NCBI RefSeq assembly: GCF_900637655.1
Contig: NZ_LR134384.1
Span: 2,604,001 to 2,668,000, forward strand
Length of the DNA stretch: 64,000 nt
Source: Segatella oris
GTDB taxonomy: Bacteria > Bacteroidota > Bacteroidia > Bacteroidales > Bacteroidaceae
Reading direction: 5' to 3'
In this document: positions 17,614-25,953 of the stretch, one piece after another
Layout of the letters: each line of letters opens with the position of its first letter
Position numbering within the stretch: position 1 is the stretch's first letter
Position numbers and translations under genes: made by a program
Notes under the pieces: model-generated
What the model was told of the DNA's origin: nothing
The model's database searches: none
What the model saw: the letters and a program-made list of their open reading frames with translations, nothing else

Positions 17614-18321
17614 ATGAGGTTCAAACGTATTTTACTTAAGTTGAGTGGTGAGAGTTTGATGGGCGAACAAGGACATGGTATCGACCCCGAGCGTCTGTCA
17701 GATTATGCACAACAGATTAAGGAAGCCCATGAAATGGGCGTTCAGATTGGCATTGTGATCGGTGGTGGCAACATCTTCCGAGGCCTTAGTGGAAGTCAGA
17801 AAGGCTTCGATCGGGTAAAGGGTGACCAGATGGGAATGTGCGCAACGGTCATCAACTCGTTAGCACTGAGCAGCGCATTGGGTGCGATTGGTGTTAAAAC
17901 AAAAGTGCTCACAGCTATTCGCATGGAGCCAATCGGAGAGTTTTATAGCAAGTGGAAGGCCATAGAAGCCATGGAATCAGGCTATGTCTGCATCTTCTCT
18001 GCAGGCACAGGAAGCCCATATTTCACGACAGACACAGGCAGTTCGCTGCGTGGTATAGAGATTGAAGCCGACGTAATGCTCAAGGGAACACGCGTCGACG
18101 GCATTTATACTGCCGACCCGGAAAAGGATAGTAAGGCCACAAAATTCACCGAGATTACCTACGATGAAATCTATATGCGCGGATTGAAAGTCATGGATCT
18201 CACGGCCACGACAATGTGTAAGGAAAACCATCTGCCTATCTATGTGTTCAACATGGATGTTTATGGCAACTTGAAACGGGTGTTGAACGGAGAAGAAATA
18301 GGTACGTTGGTGCATAATTAG
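17614..18321 (+). CDS. pyrH: UMP kinase PyrH
   Basis: 235 residues from the ATG at 17614. Amino-acid-kinase fold: FKRILLKLSGESLMG, the glycine-rich GIVIGGGNIFRG, then DQMGMCATVINSLAL and the UMP/ATP region GTGSPYFTTDTGSSLR, ending with VDGIYTADPEKD. It makes UDP from UMP and ATP and is an essential step of pyrimidine nucleotide synthesis. In many bacteria frr follows; here the next 1.3 kb has no gene, only a possible structured RNA, a terminator and repeat R4. Confidence 0.96.
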   Translation: MRFKRILLKLSGESLMGEQGHGIDPERLSDYAQQIKEAHEMGVQIGIVIGGGNIFRGLSGSQKGFDRVKGDQMGMCATVINSLALSSALGAIGVKTKVLTAIRMEPIGEFYSKWKAIEAMESGYVCIFSAGTGSPYFTTDTGSSLRGIEIEADVMLKGTRVDGIYTADPEKDSKATKFTEITYDEIYMRGLKVMDLTATTMCKENHLPIYVFNMDVYGNLKRVLNGEEIGTLVHN

Positions 18322-18377
18322 AAACCATCCAGTGCTCCCTTCTCAATGGAGTGAGAGCCAAAGTTTCAGATGATTTT

Positions 18378-18532
18378 GATGCAATGAGGCTGAATATGGC
18401 CTATAGGTCGGGGTGTTTTGCAGCGCAGAAGAGGCAGAATGCTTTGCTGCAAGCAGTTCCAACCCAATTGCATCAATCTTTCAATGGCATTAATTCTATT
18501 ACAGGGGAAGTGTAAAAGTGCTTCCCCTTTTT
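18378..18532 (+). ncRNA. Candidate structured RNA downstream of pyrH
   Basis: A closing stem GATGCAAT/ATTGCATC (18378-18385 with 18467-18474) encloses a small hairpin AGGC/GCCT (18387-18390 with 18399-18402) and a 7-base hairpin TTGCAGC/GCTGCAA (18418-18424 with 18446-18452). An intrinsic terminator ends it at 18532. A near-consensus -7 box (TGATTTTG, 18371-18378) lies exactly at the 5' side. No reading frame is convincing. I do not recognise a known RNA family; it could also be only a long pyrH 3' UTR. Confidence 0.45.
18504..18532 (+). terminator. Terminator of pyrH or of the candidate RNA
   Basis: Perfect stem GGGGAAG/CTTCCCC (18504-18510 with 18521-18527), then T5. Confidence 0.8.
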
Positions 18533-18823
18533 CGGTTTCAACCACCGATATAAGTCTTTTTGACAGGCTTCCTAAGAGACAATTGAGAATAATACAGCCC
18601 TGAGTTTCATCTCTCTATCAATGTCGAACGCTGCAGATGGCAGGTTAAACCATATCATTTTCCTTCCCTTTCATATGCAAACGAAACGCTATAGGCAGTA
18701 TTTTCACTTTGTATTATCAAAGCATTCAGAAACTGTTTTCCTTTTCTATATTTTCTTACAGAACTTTTGTTGAATTGCCTCCAATGCTCTCAAAAGCGCT
18801 GAAATCTATAAATATTATTTACC

Positions 18824-19297
18824 GTTTTTAACACTTCGGGGGCACACCAAATAGGAATGAAGTTCTGCTTTCTGCATATGTTTCAAATCATCTGCGAGCT
18901 TCAATCATCCTGTTTTTATCTACTTAGGCTGCAATTCCAATCATCATGTGTTGCAATATGACGCAAAACACACTGCAAAATGACGCAAATAGTGTGGCAA
19001 CTTGACTCAAATTACACGCTAACTTGACTCAAATTACACGGTAACTTGACGCTAATTACACTGTAACTTGAGTCACTTTATATCGTAAAATGACTTTAGT
19101 TGTGCGGTTATTCAATACAAATTGCAACGCCATGTAAATGGGACCTTATCTTATATTATCCAGAATTGAGGTATCAGATGAATGGAGTTACATGTCAAGG
19201 GGATAGAAAAGAAGGCGTCAAGGCCATAAAATGGCTTTGCATTTGCACTAAAAACGGTTTTTCATTTCTATTTGGTGATGCTCGGAAATGTTAAAAA
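18824..19297. repeat. Interspersed repeat copy R4 (C-array-C, double-ended)
   Basis: Module C in the forward sense at 18824-18860 (GTTTTTAACACTTCGG and CACCAAATAG) and in reverse at 19261-19297 (ATTTCTATTTGGT and AAATGTTAAAAAA). Between them are seven units in perfect 22-bp register, cores at 18959, 18981, 19003, 19025, 19047, 19069 and 19091 (TGACGC, TGACGC, TGACTC, TGACTC, TGACGC, TGAGTC, TGACTT). 19079-19297 is an inverted match of 31931-32140 (copy R5). The stretch 18533-18823 and 19298-19460 holds no gene. Confidence 0.85.
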
Positions 19298-19468
19298 ATG
19301 CCTTTTTTGTTTACAGAAATCATAGAACTTTCTGTGTTGAATGTCATTTGTTTTCCTGTATAGTGGTGGGCTTGTTAATTGACGGATTTCCTGAAATATA
19401 AGGCAGATTTCCAACAGACATCTTGTAAAAAACTTCAGAAAGTGAATGCTTTTATCAGATTTTATGAT

Positions 19469-19476
19469 TACCTTTG
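19469..19476 (+). promoter_or_regulatory. -7 box TACCTTTG upstream of the SGNH-MBOAT pair
   Basis: Matches TAnnTTTG, about 150 bases before the start at 19627. Confidence 0.4.
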
Positions 19477-19626
19477 TCGGCCGTCAGAAAAGCTTATTTC
19501 ATGTCTTGTGCAGCACTAAGATAAGTAATCTTACGCATGCAGCTTGCCCTGTGAGGCAGGGTTGCCAAAGGATTGTATTCATCTGTAAATGATAAGTCTG
19601 ATTATTTAAGGTAAAGAAAAATAGTA

Positions 19627-21015
19627 ATGGATCAGCCGGTAAGGACTTTTACTTTGGTAGGATTGGTGGTCTTTTTCCTTCTGCTCATGCATCAGTTGCC
19701 CACTGTCAGCATCGGTGGAACAGAACTTCGGCATGTAAACCTGCTTAGCCAGATACAGCCTGACGTTCATGAGAGTGTGGTTGATGTGATACCTGTGCCC
19801 AAAGCGCCGAAGTCAGTCATTGCCGTTGCAGCGAAAGGAAAGGTTGTTGAGTTCAAGGAAAAATGGCCCAAAGGCGTTGAACCGATATCCGATTTTTCGG
19901 AAGGAAAGGCAGGTGGCATGGATTTCTTCTATGCTCAGTTAGCCCGTTTGAAGCAACTTGACCGACCGGTGCGTATTGCTTATTTCGGAGATTCGTTCAT
20001 TGAGGGTGACATTCTGACAGGTGATTTGCGTGCACTCTTTCAAGATCGCTTTGGCGGTTCAGGCGTGGGATGGGTTGATTGCAGTATGCCTGCGGCGGTT
20101 GTCCGTCGTACTGTCAACCTGAAATCTAATGGAATTGTAGGATTTGCCACAGTGAAGAAGCCATTTGATAAGGGTCGGCAAGGCTTTTCGCAACGCTATT
20201 TTGTGCCTTCAGAGGGGGCATCGGTTACGGCTCGTGGCTCAAAATCTCAGCCTCATGTGGGCAGTTGGCAGCATGCTAATCTGTTTTTCCGTACACCACA
20301 AGCTATAGAAATCAATGTCGAGGCAGGCAATATGCCCGCTTATAGATATCAGACTCGTGCATCTGATGGCGTGCAGATGTTGACTACAAAGGGCGAAATG
20401 GGCGCTGTGAGCTATCGTTTCACACAGGTATCTCCCCAAACAACGCTCTTTGGAATAGCTTTGGAATCAGGAAAAGGAGTTATTCTTGACAACTTGTCTA
20501 TGCGTGGTTCGTCGGGTGTTCAGTTGGGAAGTATCCCCCATAAAACATTGTCTGACTTTGCATATTTGCGCCCCTACGACCTCATCATCGTGCATTTTGG
20601 ACTCAATGAAGCTATTAAGGGCAATACGGTTCCATTGTTGAAGATGTATATAAAGCGTATGAAAAAGGCGATTGAAAATATCCGTGCGGCCAATCCGGAG
20701 GCGAGTCTGTTGGTTGTGAGTGTGCCCGATCGTGACCAACGTTCGGCAGATGGCATCACGACACTTAAGGAGGTGAAAGACCTTGTAGGTCTGCAGGCGC
20801 AACTGGCTGCCGACAGTCATGTGGCTTTCTACAATTTGTATGAGGCCATGGGCGGTGAAAGCAGTATGAAAAAGCTTGTAGATCGCAATCTCGCTAATAA
20901 GGATTACACACATTTGAGCTTTGGAGGTGGCAGACAGATAGCCCGAAAAGTGTTCCCCTCTTTTATTGCAGGATTTGAAAATTATAAGCGCCGTAAGGCT
21001 TTGGAACAACAATGA
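19627..21015 (+). CDS. SGNH/GDSL-type hydrolase, membrane-anchored, partner of MBOAT acyltransferase
   Basis: 462 residues. One N-terminal membrane anchor (about 7-25, FTLVGLVVFFLLLMHQL), then a periplasmic body. SGNH blocks: block I YFGDSFIEGD with the nucleophilic Ser, block III HFGLNEA with the Asn, and block V DYTHLSFGGG with Asp and His. In Gram-negative bacteria such proteins (PatB-like, AlgX/AlgJ-like) move an acetyl group from a neighbouring MBOAT protein to a glycan or to peptidoglycan. The MBOAT gene follows with a 4-base overlap (ATGA), which supports this. The acceptor glycan is not known from the sequence. Confidence 0.88.
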   Translation: MDQPVRTFTLVGLVVFFLLLMHQLPTVSIGGTELRHVNLLSQIQPDVHESVVDVIPVPKAPKSVIAVAAKGKVVEFKEKWPKGVEPISDFSEGKAGGMDFFYAQLARLKQLDRPVRIAYFGDSFIEGDILTGDLRALFQDRFGGSGVGWVDCSMPAAVVRRTVNLKSNGIVGFATVKKPFDKGRQGFSQRYFVPSEGASVTARGSKSQPHVGSWQHANLFFRTPQAIEINVEAGNMPAYRYQTRASDGVQMLTTKGEMGAVSYRFTQVSPQTTLFGIALESGKGVILDNLSMRGSSGVQLGSIPHKTLSDFAYLRPYDLIIVHFGLNEAIKGNTVPLLKMYIKRMKKAIENIRAANPEASLLVVSVPDRDQRSADGITTLKEVKDLVGLQAQLAADSHVAFYNLYEAMGGESSMKKLVDRNLANKDYTHLSFGGGRQIARKVFPSFIAGFENYKRRKALEQQ

Positions 21016-22517
21016 TACAGCGACTCATCAGTCTTCTGACCTATAATCCCAAGGAACCTCTCATCTTTTCGAGTGGGTTGTTCCTTATTCTCTTTTTGGG
21101 ATTTTCATTTGTATATATGCTGCTTCGTCATCAATTGCGGCCTCGGCTGCTCTTTGTGACGCTTTTTTCTTATTACTTTTATTACAAGAGCAGCGGGCTG
21201 TATTTCTTCTTGTTGGCAGTTGTAACGGTGAGTGATTTCTTCATAGCTCGCCGTATTCATAGGCTTGATGAACAGGTGTCGACTGCCGAAATGAGGAAAG
21301 GTATTGACCGACAGCGCAAGTGGTTGGTGGCTTTGAGCCTGTTGATAGACTTGGGTTTGTTGGGTTATTTCAAATATACCAACTTCTTTGCCGGTATGAT
21401 TAGTCAGATGATAGGGCACAACTTCCAGCCTTGGGACATCTTTTTACCTGTGGGAATCAGTTTCTTTACTTTCCAGAGCATGAGTTACACCATTGATGTC
21501 TATCGCAGAAAGCTGAAACCTTTGCCCCATCTTCTTGATTATGCATTCTATGTTTCATTCTTTCCTCAGTTGGTGGCAGGCCCTATCGTGCGTGCTTCTG
21601 ACTTTGCCCCACAGATCAGCAAGCCTGTCATTATCACGAAAGATATGTTTGCACGAGGGGTATATTTCATCATTATAGGTCTGTTCAAGAAAGCAGTGAT
21701 CAGCGATTATATCAGTCTTAACTTCGTTGATCGCATTTTTGACAATGCTATGCTCTATAGTGGCTTGGAGAATTTGCTTGGAGTTTATGGCTACGCTATG
21801 CAGATATACTGTGATTTCAGCGGTTACAGTGACATGGCTATCGGCATTGCTTTGCTGCTGGGTTTTCATTTCCCACTCAACTTCAACGCTCCTTATCGGG
21901 CAACAAGTATCACGGATTTCTGGCGGCGTTGGCACATCTCACTGTCGAGTTGGATACGCGATTACATCTATATTTCCTTGGGTGGCAACCGAAAGGGTAA
22001 GTTTAGGCAATATGTCAATCTTATAGTGACGATGCTGTTGGGTGGACTTTGGCATGGTGCCAGTCTTAATTTCATCGCCTGGGGCGGTATGCATGGCTTG
22101 GCTTTAGCGGCTCATAAGTTCTTCAGTCAGGATATTCTGCACCATGAACGCGGTTATCAGTCGCATGGATTAAGGAAGTTTGTAGCCGTTGTGCTGACGT
22201 TTCATTTCGTGTGTTTCACCTGGATATTCTTCCGTCACAGTTCATTTGAGGCGGGTTGGGCAATGATTTCCCGGATATTCACAAATTTCCATGCTGAACT
22301 TTGGATGCAGATTGTGAGCGGATATAAGTATGTGTTGGCTTTCATGGCCTTTGGTTTTCTCACGCATTTCTTGCCTGATAGCTGGCAGGAAACTATGATT
22401 GGCGGTCTGCGTCGTTGTAATGTCGTGGTTTATGCGCTACTGATAACGGCCGTTATCTATATCGTTATTCAGGTGAAAAGCTCAACGATACAGCCATTCA
22501 TTTATTTCCAGTTCTAA
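21012..22517 (+). CDS. MBOAT family O-acyltransferase (PatA/AlgI-like)
   Basis: 501 residues with about 11 transmembrane helices. Family features: IFLPVGISFFTFQSMSYTID, YAFYVSFFPQLVAGPIVR, the cytoplasmic loop ITDFWRRWHISLSSWIRDY and the catalytic-His region LLGGLWHGASLNFIAWGG. It would carry an acyl (acetyl) group across the inner membrane and hand it to the SGNH protein encoded just upstream. The pair could O-acetylate peptidoglycan or an exported polysaccharide. The stop is followed by 233 bases up to rpoD, with a promoter. Confidence 0.93.
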   Translation: MIQRLISLLTYNPKEPLIFSSGLFLILFLGFSFVYMLLRHQLRPRLLFVTLFSYYFYYKSSGLYFFLLAVVTVSDFFIARRIHRLDEQVSTAEMRKGIDRQRKWLVALSLLIDLGLLGYFKYTNFFAGMISQMIGHNFQPWDIFLPVGISFFTFQSMSYTIDVYRRKLKPLPHLLDYAFYVSFFPQLVAGPIVRASDFAPQISKPVIITKDMFARGVYFIIIGLFKKAVISDYISLNFVDRIFDNAMLYSGLENLLGVYGYAMQIYCDFSGYSDMAIGIALLLGFHFPLNFNAPYRATSITDFWRRWHISLSSWIRDYIYISLGGNRKGKFRQYVNLIVTMLLGGLWHGASLNFIAWGGMHGLALAAHKFFSQDILHHERGYQSHGLRKFVAVVLTFHFVCFTWIFFRHSSFEAGWAMISRIFTNFHAELWMQIVSGYKYVLAFMAFGFLTHFLPDSWQETMIGGLRRCNVVVYALLITAVIYIVIQVKSSTIQPFIYFQF

Positions 22518-22669
22518 GGTCTTTCGTTACCTTTTGAGGCTCATTCTCTTTCTTTTGACGAAGAGAACAAGATGTTTTATTGATGAAACTTGCGTGTTAA
22601 TTAATATTGGAATAACGTAAATATTTGTAATTTTATGAATTAAAACTTGTTTTGTATTATAATAATGTG

Positions 22670-22677
22670 TACCTTTG
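22670..22677 (+). promoter_or_regulatory. -7 box TACCTTTG for rpoD
   Basis: Matches TAnnTTTG; TTTG at 22651-22654 could serve as the -33 element. About 73 bases before the rpoD start. Confidence 0.6.
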
Positions 22678-22750
22678 CAGGCCTTTTGTATGTTGGCGAA
22701 AGTGTGTGAAGTTGATTATCAGGAAGTTAGAAAAGAATTAGGTAAAAAGG

Positions 22751-23623
22751 ATGAGACAACTAAAAATTCAGAAGAGTATTACGAACCGTTCAAGCGAAGC
22801 CTTGGACAAGTACCTTGTAGAGATTGGTCGTGCTCCGTTGATTTCCATTGACGAAGAAATCGAATTAGCACAGAAAATCAAGAAAGGTGGTCGTGATGGT
22901 GAGCGTGCAAAGGAGAAATTAGTCACTGCCAATCTTCGTTTTGTGGTATCTGTTGCCAAGCAGTATCAGCATCAGGGACTCTCCTTGACCGATCTTATTG
23001 ATGAAGGAAACATTGGTCTTGTGAAGGCTGCAGAGAAGTTTGATGAGACCCGTGGCTTCAAATTCATTTCTTATGCAGTATGGTGGATACGTCAAAGTAT
23101 TCTTCAAGCCATTGCCGAACAAAGCCGCATTGTGCGTCTTCCGCTTAATCAGGTGGGTTCACTCAATAAGATTAATCGTGAAATTAACAAGTTTGAGCAG
23201 GAGTTCCAGCGTAAGCCTTCATTGGCAGAGTTGTCAAGTGCTACCAAAATTGAGGAAGAAAAGATAGATCAGAGCTTAATGGCCGATAGTCATCATGTGA
23301 GTATTGACGCTCCTTTTCAAGAGGGTGAAGACAACAGTATGGTTGATGTCATGGCAGGAGGCGAAGACAGTCGTACCGATAAGCAGGTGGATCATGAGTC
23401 AATGGCACTCGAATTGGAGTCTGTTTTGCGTAAGGTTTTGAAGGATCGAGAGATTACTATCATCCGTGAATGCTTTGGAATTGGTTGCCACGAGAAGGGA
23501 CTTGAGGAGATTGGAGACCAACTTGGTCTGACTCGTGAGCGTGTTAGACAAATTCGAGAGAAAAGTATTGCAAAGCTGCGAGATAGTGGTTATGCAAAGA
23601 TTCTGATGAAATATCTGGGATAA
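22751..23623 (+). CDS. rpoD: Primary RNA polymerase sigma factor RpoD (Bacteroidota type)
   Basis: 290 residues, the short form typical of Bacteroidota, without the long region 1.1. Region 1.2 SEALDKYLVEIGRAPLIS, region 2 with TANLRFVVSVAKQY, LTDLIDEGNIGLVKAAEKFD and FISYAVWWIRQSILQAI, region 3, and region 4.2 LTRERVRQIREKSIAKLR. This factor would read the TAnnTTTG -7 boxes seen throughout the window. It has its own promoter and terminator. Confidence 0.97.
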   Translation: MRQLKIQKSITNRSSEALDKYLVEIGRAPLISIDEEIELAQKIKKGGRDGERAKEKLVTANLRFVVSVAKQYQHQGLSLTDLIDEGNIGLVKAAEKFDETRGFKFISYAVWWIRQSILQAIAEQSRIVRLPLNQVGSLNKINREINKFEQEFQRKPSLAELSSATKIEEEKIDQSLMADSHHVSIDAPFQEGEDNSMVDVMAGGEDSRTDKQVDHESMALELESVLRKVLKDREITIIRECFGIGCHEKGLEEIGDQLGLTRERVRQIREKSIAKLRDSGYAKILMKYLG

Positions 23624-23649
23624 GTCATTAATTTAAAGAGATAAGATAA

Positions 23650-23677
23650 AGAGAGAAGTTTCGGCTTCTCTCTTTTT
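23650..23677 (+). terminator. Terminator of rpoD
   Basis: 9-base stem AGAGAGAAG/CTTCTCTCT (23650-23658 with 23665-23673) and T-run. Confidence 0.85.
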
Positions 23678-23851
23678 GTTGATGGATAAGAATTGTTTGA
23701 ATGTATTGAAAGGGATACTGGTGATGTGTATTTTTTGATTGGGTTGTATCTTAAGTTCATTTTGTATGCAGTTTAGTTTGCTTTATATTTAATTAATGTT
23801 AATATCTTTTCTGTAAACTATTCTTTTGCTCTTATTCTATAATTAAATGCT

Positions 23852-23859
23852 TATTTTTG
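23852..23859 (+). promoter_or_regulatory. -7 box TATTTTTG for the GltD-type gene
   Basis: Matches TAnnTTTG, about 24 bases before the ATG at 23884. Confidence 0.5.
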
Positions 23860-23883
23860 TAAACTCAAGATTACAAAACGAAC

Positions 23884-25263
23884 ATGTTAGCGAATAGAAA
23901 AGATAATATGAGTGTAGAAGAAATTAATTCATTTCAAGCTGTTGATGAAGGCTTTAGCATGCGAGAGGCCATCGCTGAGGCGAAGAAATGCTTGCAATGT
24001 AAGATACCCCAGTGTAGGAAAGGCTGTCCGATAGAGAACGAAATACCGAGTTTTATTCATGCATTGAGCATGGGTAATATGGGCGATGCCATGCACATTA
24101 TCAATGAAAAAAGTAATCTTCCGGCTATTTGTGGGCGTGTTTGTCCACATGAAAAGCAGTGCCAGGGTCATTGTGTGATGAATAAGAAGGGATCACCGAT
24201 ACAGATTGGAAAGTTGGAACAGTTCATCGCGGACTTTGATACGAAGATGAACTTGACGCGTGAAAGGCTTCCACAGAAGGATAGAGGCAAGATTGCAGTC
24301 ATTGGATCGGGGCCTGCGGGATTGACTGTAGCTGGTGATTTAGCGCGTAAAGGCTTCAGTGTGACTATTTATGAAGGGCAAAGTGAACCGGGGGGCGTAC
24401 TGATGTACGGTATTCCTGAATATCGATTGCCCAAGAAAGTGGTGCGTGCCGAGATACAGAAGATTGAGGCTTTGGGGGTAAACTTTGTGTGTAATGTACT
24501 CGTTGGTAAAGATGGTTTGACGGTTGATAGCTTATTTCGCCAAGGATTTGATGCTATTTTCATGGGTACAGGAACAGCAATTCCGCAGGATATGAACAGT
24601 ACACCGGGAGCGCAGTTGCGGGGGGTTAGTCAGAGTACTTACTTCCTTCATAATGTGAATAGTTATAATGAAGGAGCTGTGGGACGTGATATGGTGCCAT
24701 TGAAAGATGGTGAAAAGGTAGGGGTTATTGGTGGAGGCAACGTTGCGATGGACGCTGCTCGCACTGCTATTCGCTTTGGAGCTGATGTCACAGTGCTGTA
24801 TCGTCGTACTCAAGAAGAGATGCCTGCTATCAAGGCGGAATATGACCAAGCGGTGAATGAAGGTGTCAACTTTCGATGGAACACCTCGGTTGCAGAGTTT
24901 ATTGCAGGTGATAACGGGCGCTTGGCAGCGTGTCGTTTAAATACGCCTGAAGGTGAAGTTGTTGAGCATTTTGACCGTATTTATCTGGCTATTGGCAGTC
25001 GTCCGGCCAATCGAATTGTAAGTACAACCGAGGGTATTGATGTTGATGAGAAAGGGTATGTAAAAGTAGTTGAACGTCCTTATGGTATGACTACGCGTCG
25101 TGGAGTGTTTGCAGGAGGCGATGTCGTTCATCGTCCACAGACTGTTGTTTTGGCAATGAAGGCTGCGAAAGATGTAGCACAAGGCATGGCACAATATGTA
25201 GATGCTATTAAATTACTTGAAGCTGCTAAAAAAGTTGAAGAACAACATTCGGTGGATAAATAA
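23884..25263 (+). CDS. gltD: NAD(P)-dependent oxidoreductase, GltD/NfnB-like Fe-S flavoprotein
   Basis: 459 residues (start at 23884, or at the second Met at 23908). N-terminal Cys-rich domain for [4Fe-4S] clusters: CLQCKIPQCRKGCP and CGRVCPHEKQCQGHC. Then an FAD-binding GSGPAGLTVAGDLA, PGGVLMYGIPEYRLPK, and an NAD(P)-binding GGGNVAMDAARTA, with a C-terminal FAD segment GVFAGGDVV. This is the small-subunit type of glutamate synthase. It stands without a large gltB-type subunit here, so it may act alone or serve another partner, as in NfnB-type enzymes. Confidence 0.9.
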   Translation: MLANRKDNMSVEEINSFQAVDEGFSMREAIAEAKKCLQCKIPQCRKGCPIENEIPSFIHALSMGNMGDAMHIINEKSNLPAICGRVCPHEKQCQGHCVMNKKGSPIQIGKLEQFIADFDTKMNLTRERLPQKDRGKIAVIGSGPAGLTVAGDLARKGFSVTIYEGQSEPGGVLMYGIPEYRLPKKVVRAEIQKIEALGVNFVCNVLVGKDGLTVDSLFRQGFDAIFMGTGTAIPQDMNSTPGAQLRGVSQSTYFLHNVNSYNEGAVGRDMVPLKDGEKVGVIGGGNVAMDAARTAIRFGADVTVLYRRTQEEMPAIKAEYDQAVNEGVNFRWNTSVAEFIAGDNGRLAACRLNTPEGEVVEHFDRIYLAIGSRPANRIVSTTEGIDVDEKGYVKVVERPYGMTTRRGVFAGGDVVHRPQTVVLAMKAAKDVAQGMAQYVDAIKLLEAAKKVEEQHSVDK

Positions 25264-25309
25264 AATACAATTTTTTGTTGTTTTAGTGGATACTGTCATC
25301 AGTTTTTAG

Positions 25310-25317
25310 TAACTTTG
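25310..25317 (+). promoter_or_regulatory. -7 box TAACTTTG for the purH-mre operon
   Basis: Matches TAnnTTTG, 32 bases before the ATG at 25350. Confidence 0.55.
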
Positions 25318-25349
25318 CTCCCAAATATATCATATATTTCAAAATTATA

Positions 25350-25943
25350 ATGGCTGAAACAAAAAAAATCAAGACAGCTCTTATTTCGGTCTTCCATAAA
25401 GATGGTTTAGAGGAGTTGCTTGCTAAACTGCATGAAGAGGGTGTAAAGTTCTTGTCTACAGGTGGTACTCAGAAGTTCATAGAGTCTTTAGGCTACGAAT
25501 GTCAGACAGTAGAAAGCGTTACAACTTATCCCTCAATTCTCGGTGGTCGTGTGAAAACGCTCCATCCGAAAGTGTTCGGTGGTATCTTGGCTCGCCGTGA
25601 CAAAGAGAGCGATTTAGCTCAAATGGCCGAATATGAGATACCTTCTATTGATTTAGTGATAGTGGATCTCTATCCTTTTGAGCAGACAGTTGCAAGCGGA
25701 GCTGCTGAAGCAGACATTATAGAAAAAATTGATATTGGTGGTATTTCATTAATCCGTGCCGGTGCAAAGAACTTTAGGGATGTTGTCATTGTTCCAAGTA
25801 AGGCGGAGTATGGAGCGCTGCTTGAGTTGCTTAAACACAATGGTGCACAGACAGAAATAGAAGACCGTAAGATGTTTGCAGAACGTGCTTTCGGTGTAAG
25901 TAGCCATTATGATACGGCGATACACAATTGGTTTGTAAAATAA
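25350..25943 (+). CDS. purH: Stand-alone IMP cyclohydrolase domain of PurH
   Basis: 197 residues that cover only the MGS-like IMP cyclohydrolase domain: TALISVFHKDGLEEL, KFLSTGGTQKFIE, the SILGGRVKTLHPKVFGG loop, VDLYPFEQTVAS and KIDIGGISLIRAGAKN. The protein stops at the end of this domain (SHYDTAIHNWF). The roughly 310-residue AICAR transformylase domain of the usual bifunctional PurH (about 505-530 residues) is absent, and mreB starts 10 bases later. The enzyme would close FAICAR to IMP; the formyl transfer must come from another gene outside the window. The coding frame is clean, so this is not a recent frameshift. Confidence 0.9.
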   Translation: MAETKKIKTALISVFHKDGLEELLAKLHEEGVKFLSTGGTQKFIESLGYECQTVESVTTYPSILGGRVKTLHPKVFGGILARRDKESDLAQMAEYEIPSIDLVIVDLYPFEQTVASGAAEADIIEKIDIGGISLIRAGAKNFRDVVIVPSKAEYGALLELLKHNGAQTEIEDRKMFAERAFGVSSHYDTAIHNWFVK

Positions 25944-25953
25944 TAAATACAAT

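Noticed and set aside
18959..19112. The 22-bp arrays as a CRISPR array
   Set aside because: The units are directly adjacent with no unique spacers, they are degenerate, and no cas genes are present.
19100..19294. A 64-codon frame in repeat R4
   Set aside because: It lies wholly inside the repeat and is not open in the matching copy R5.
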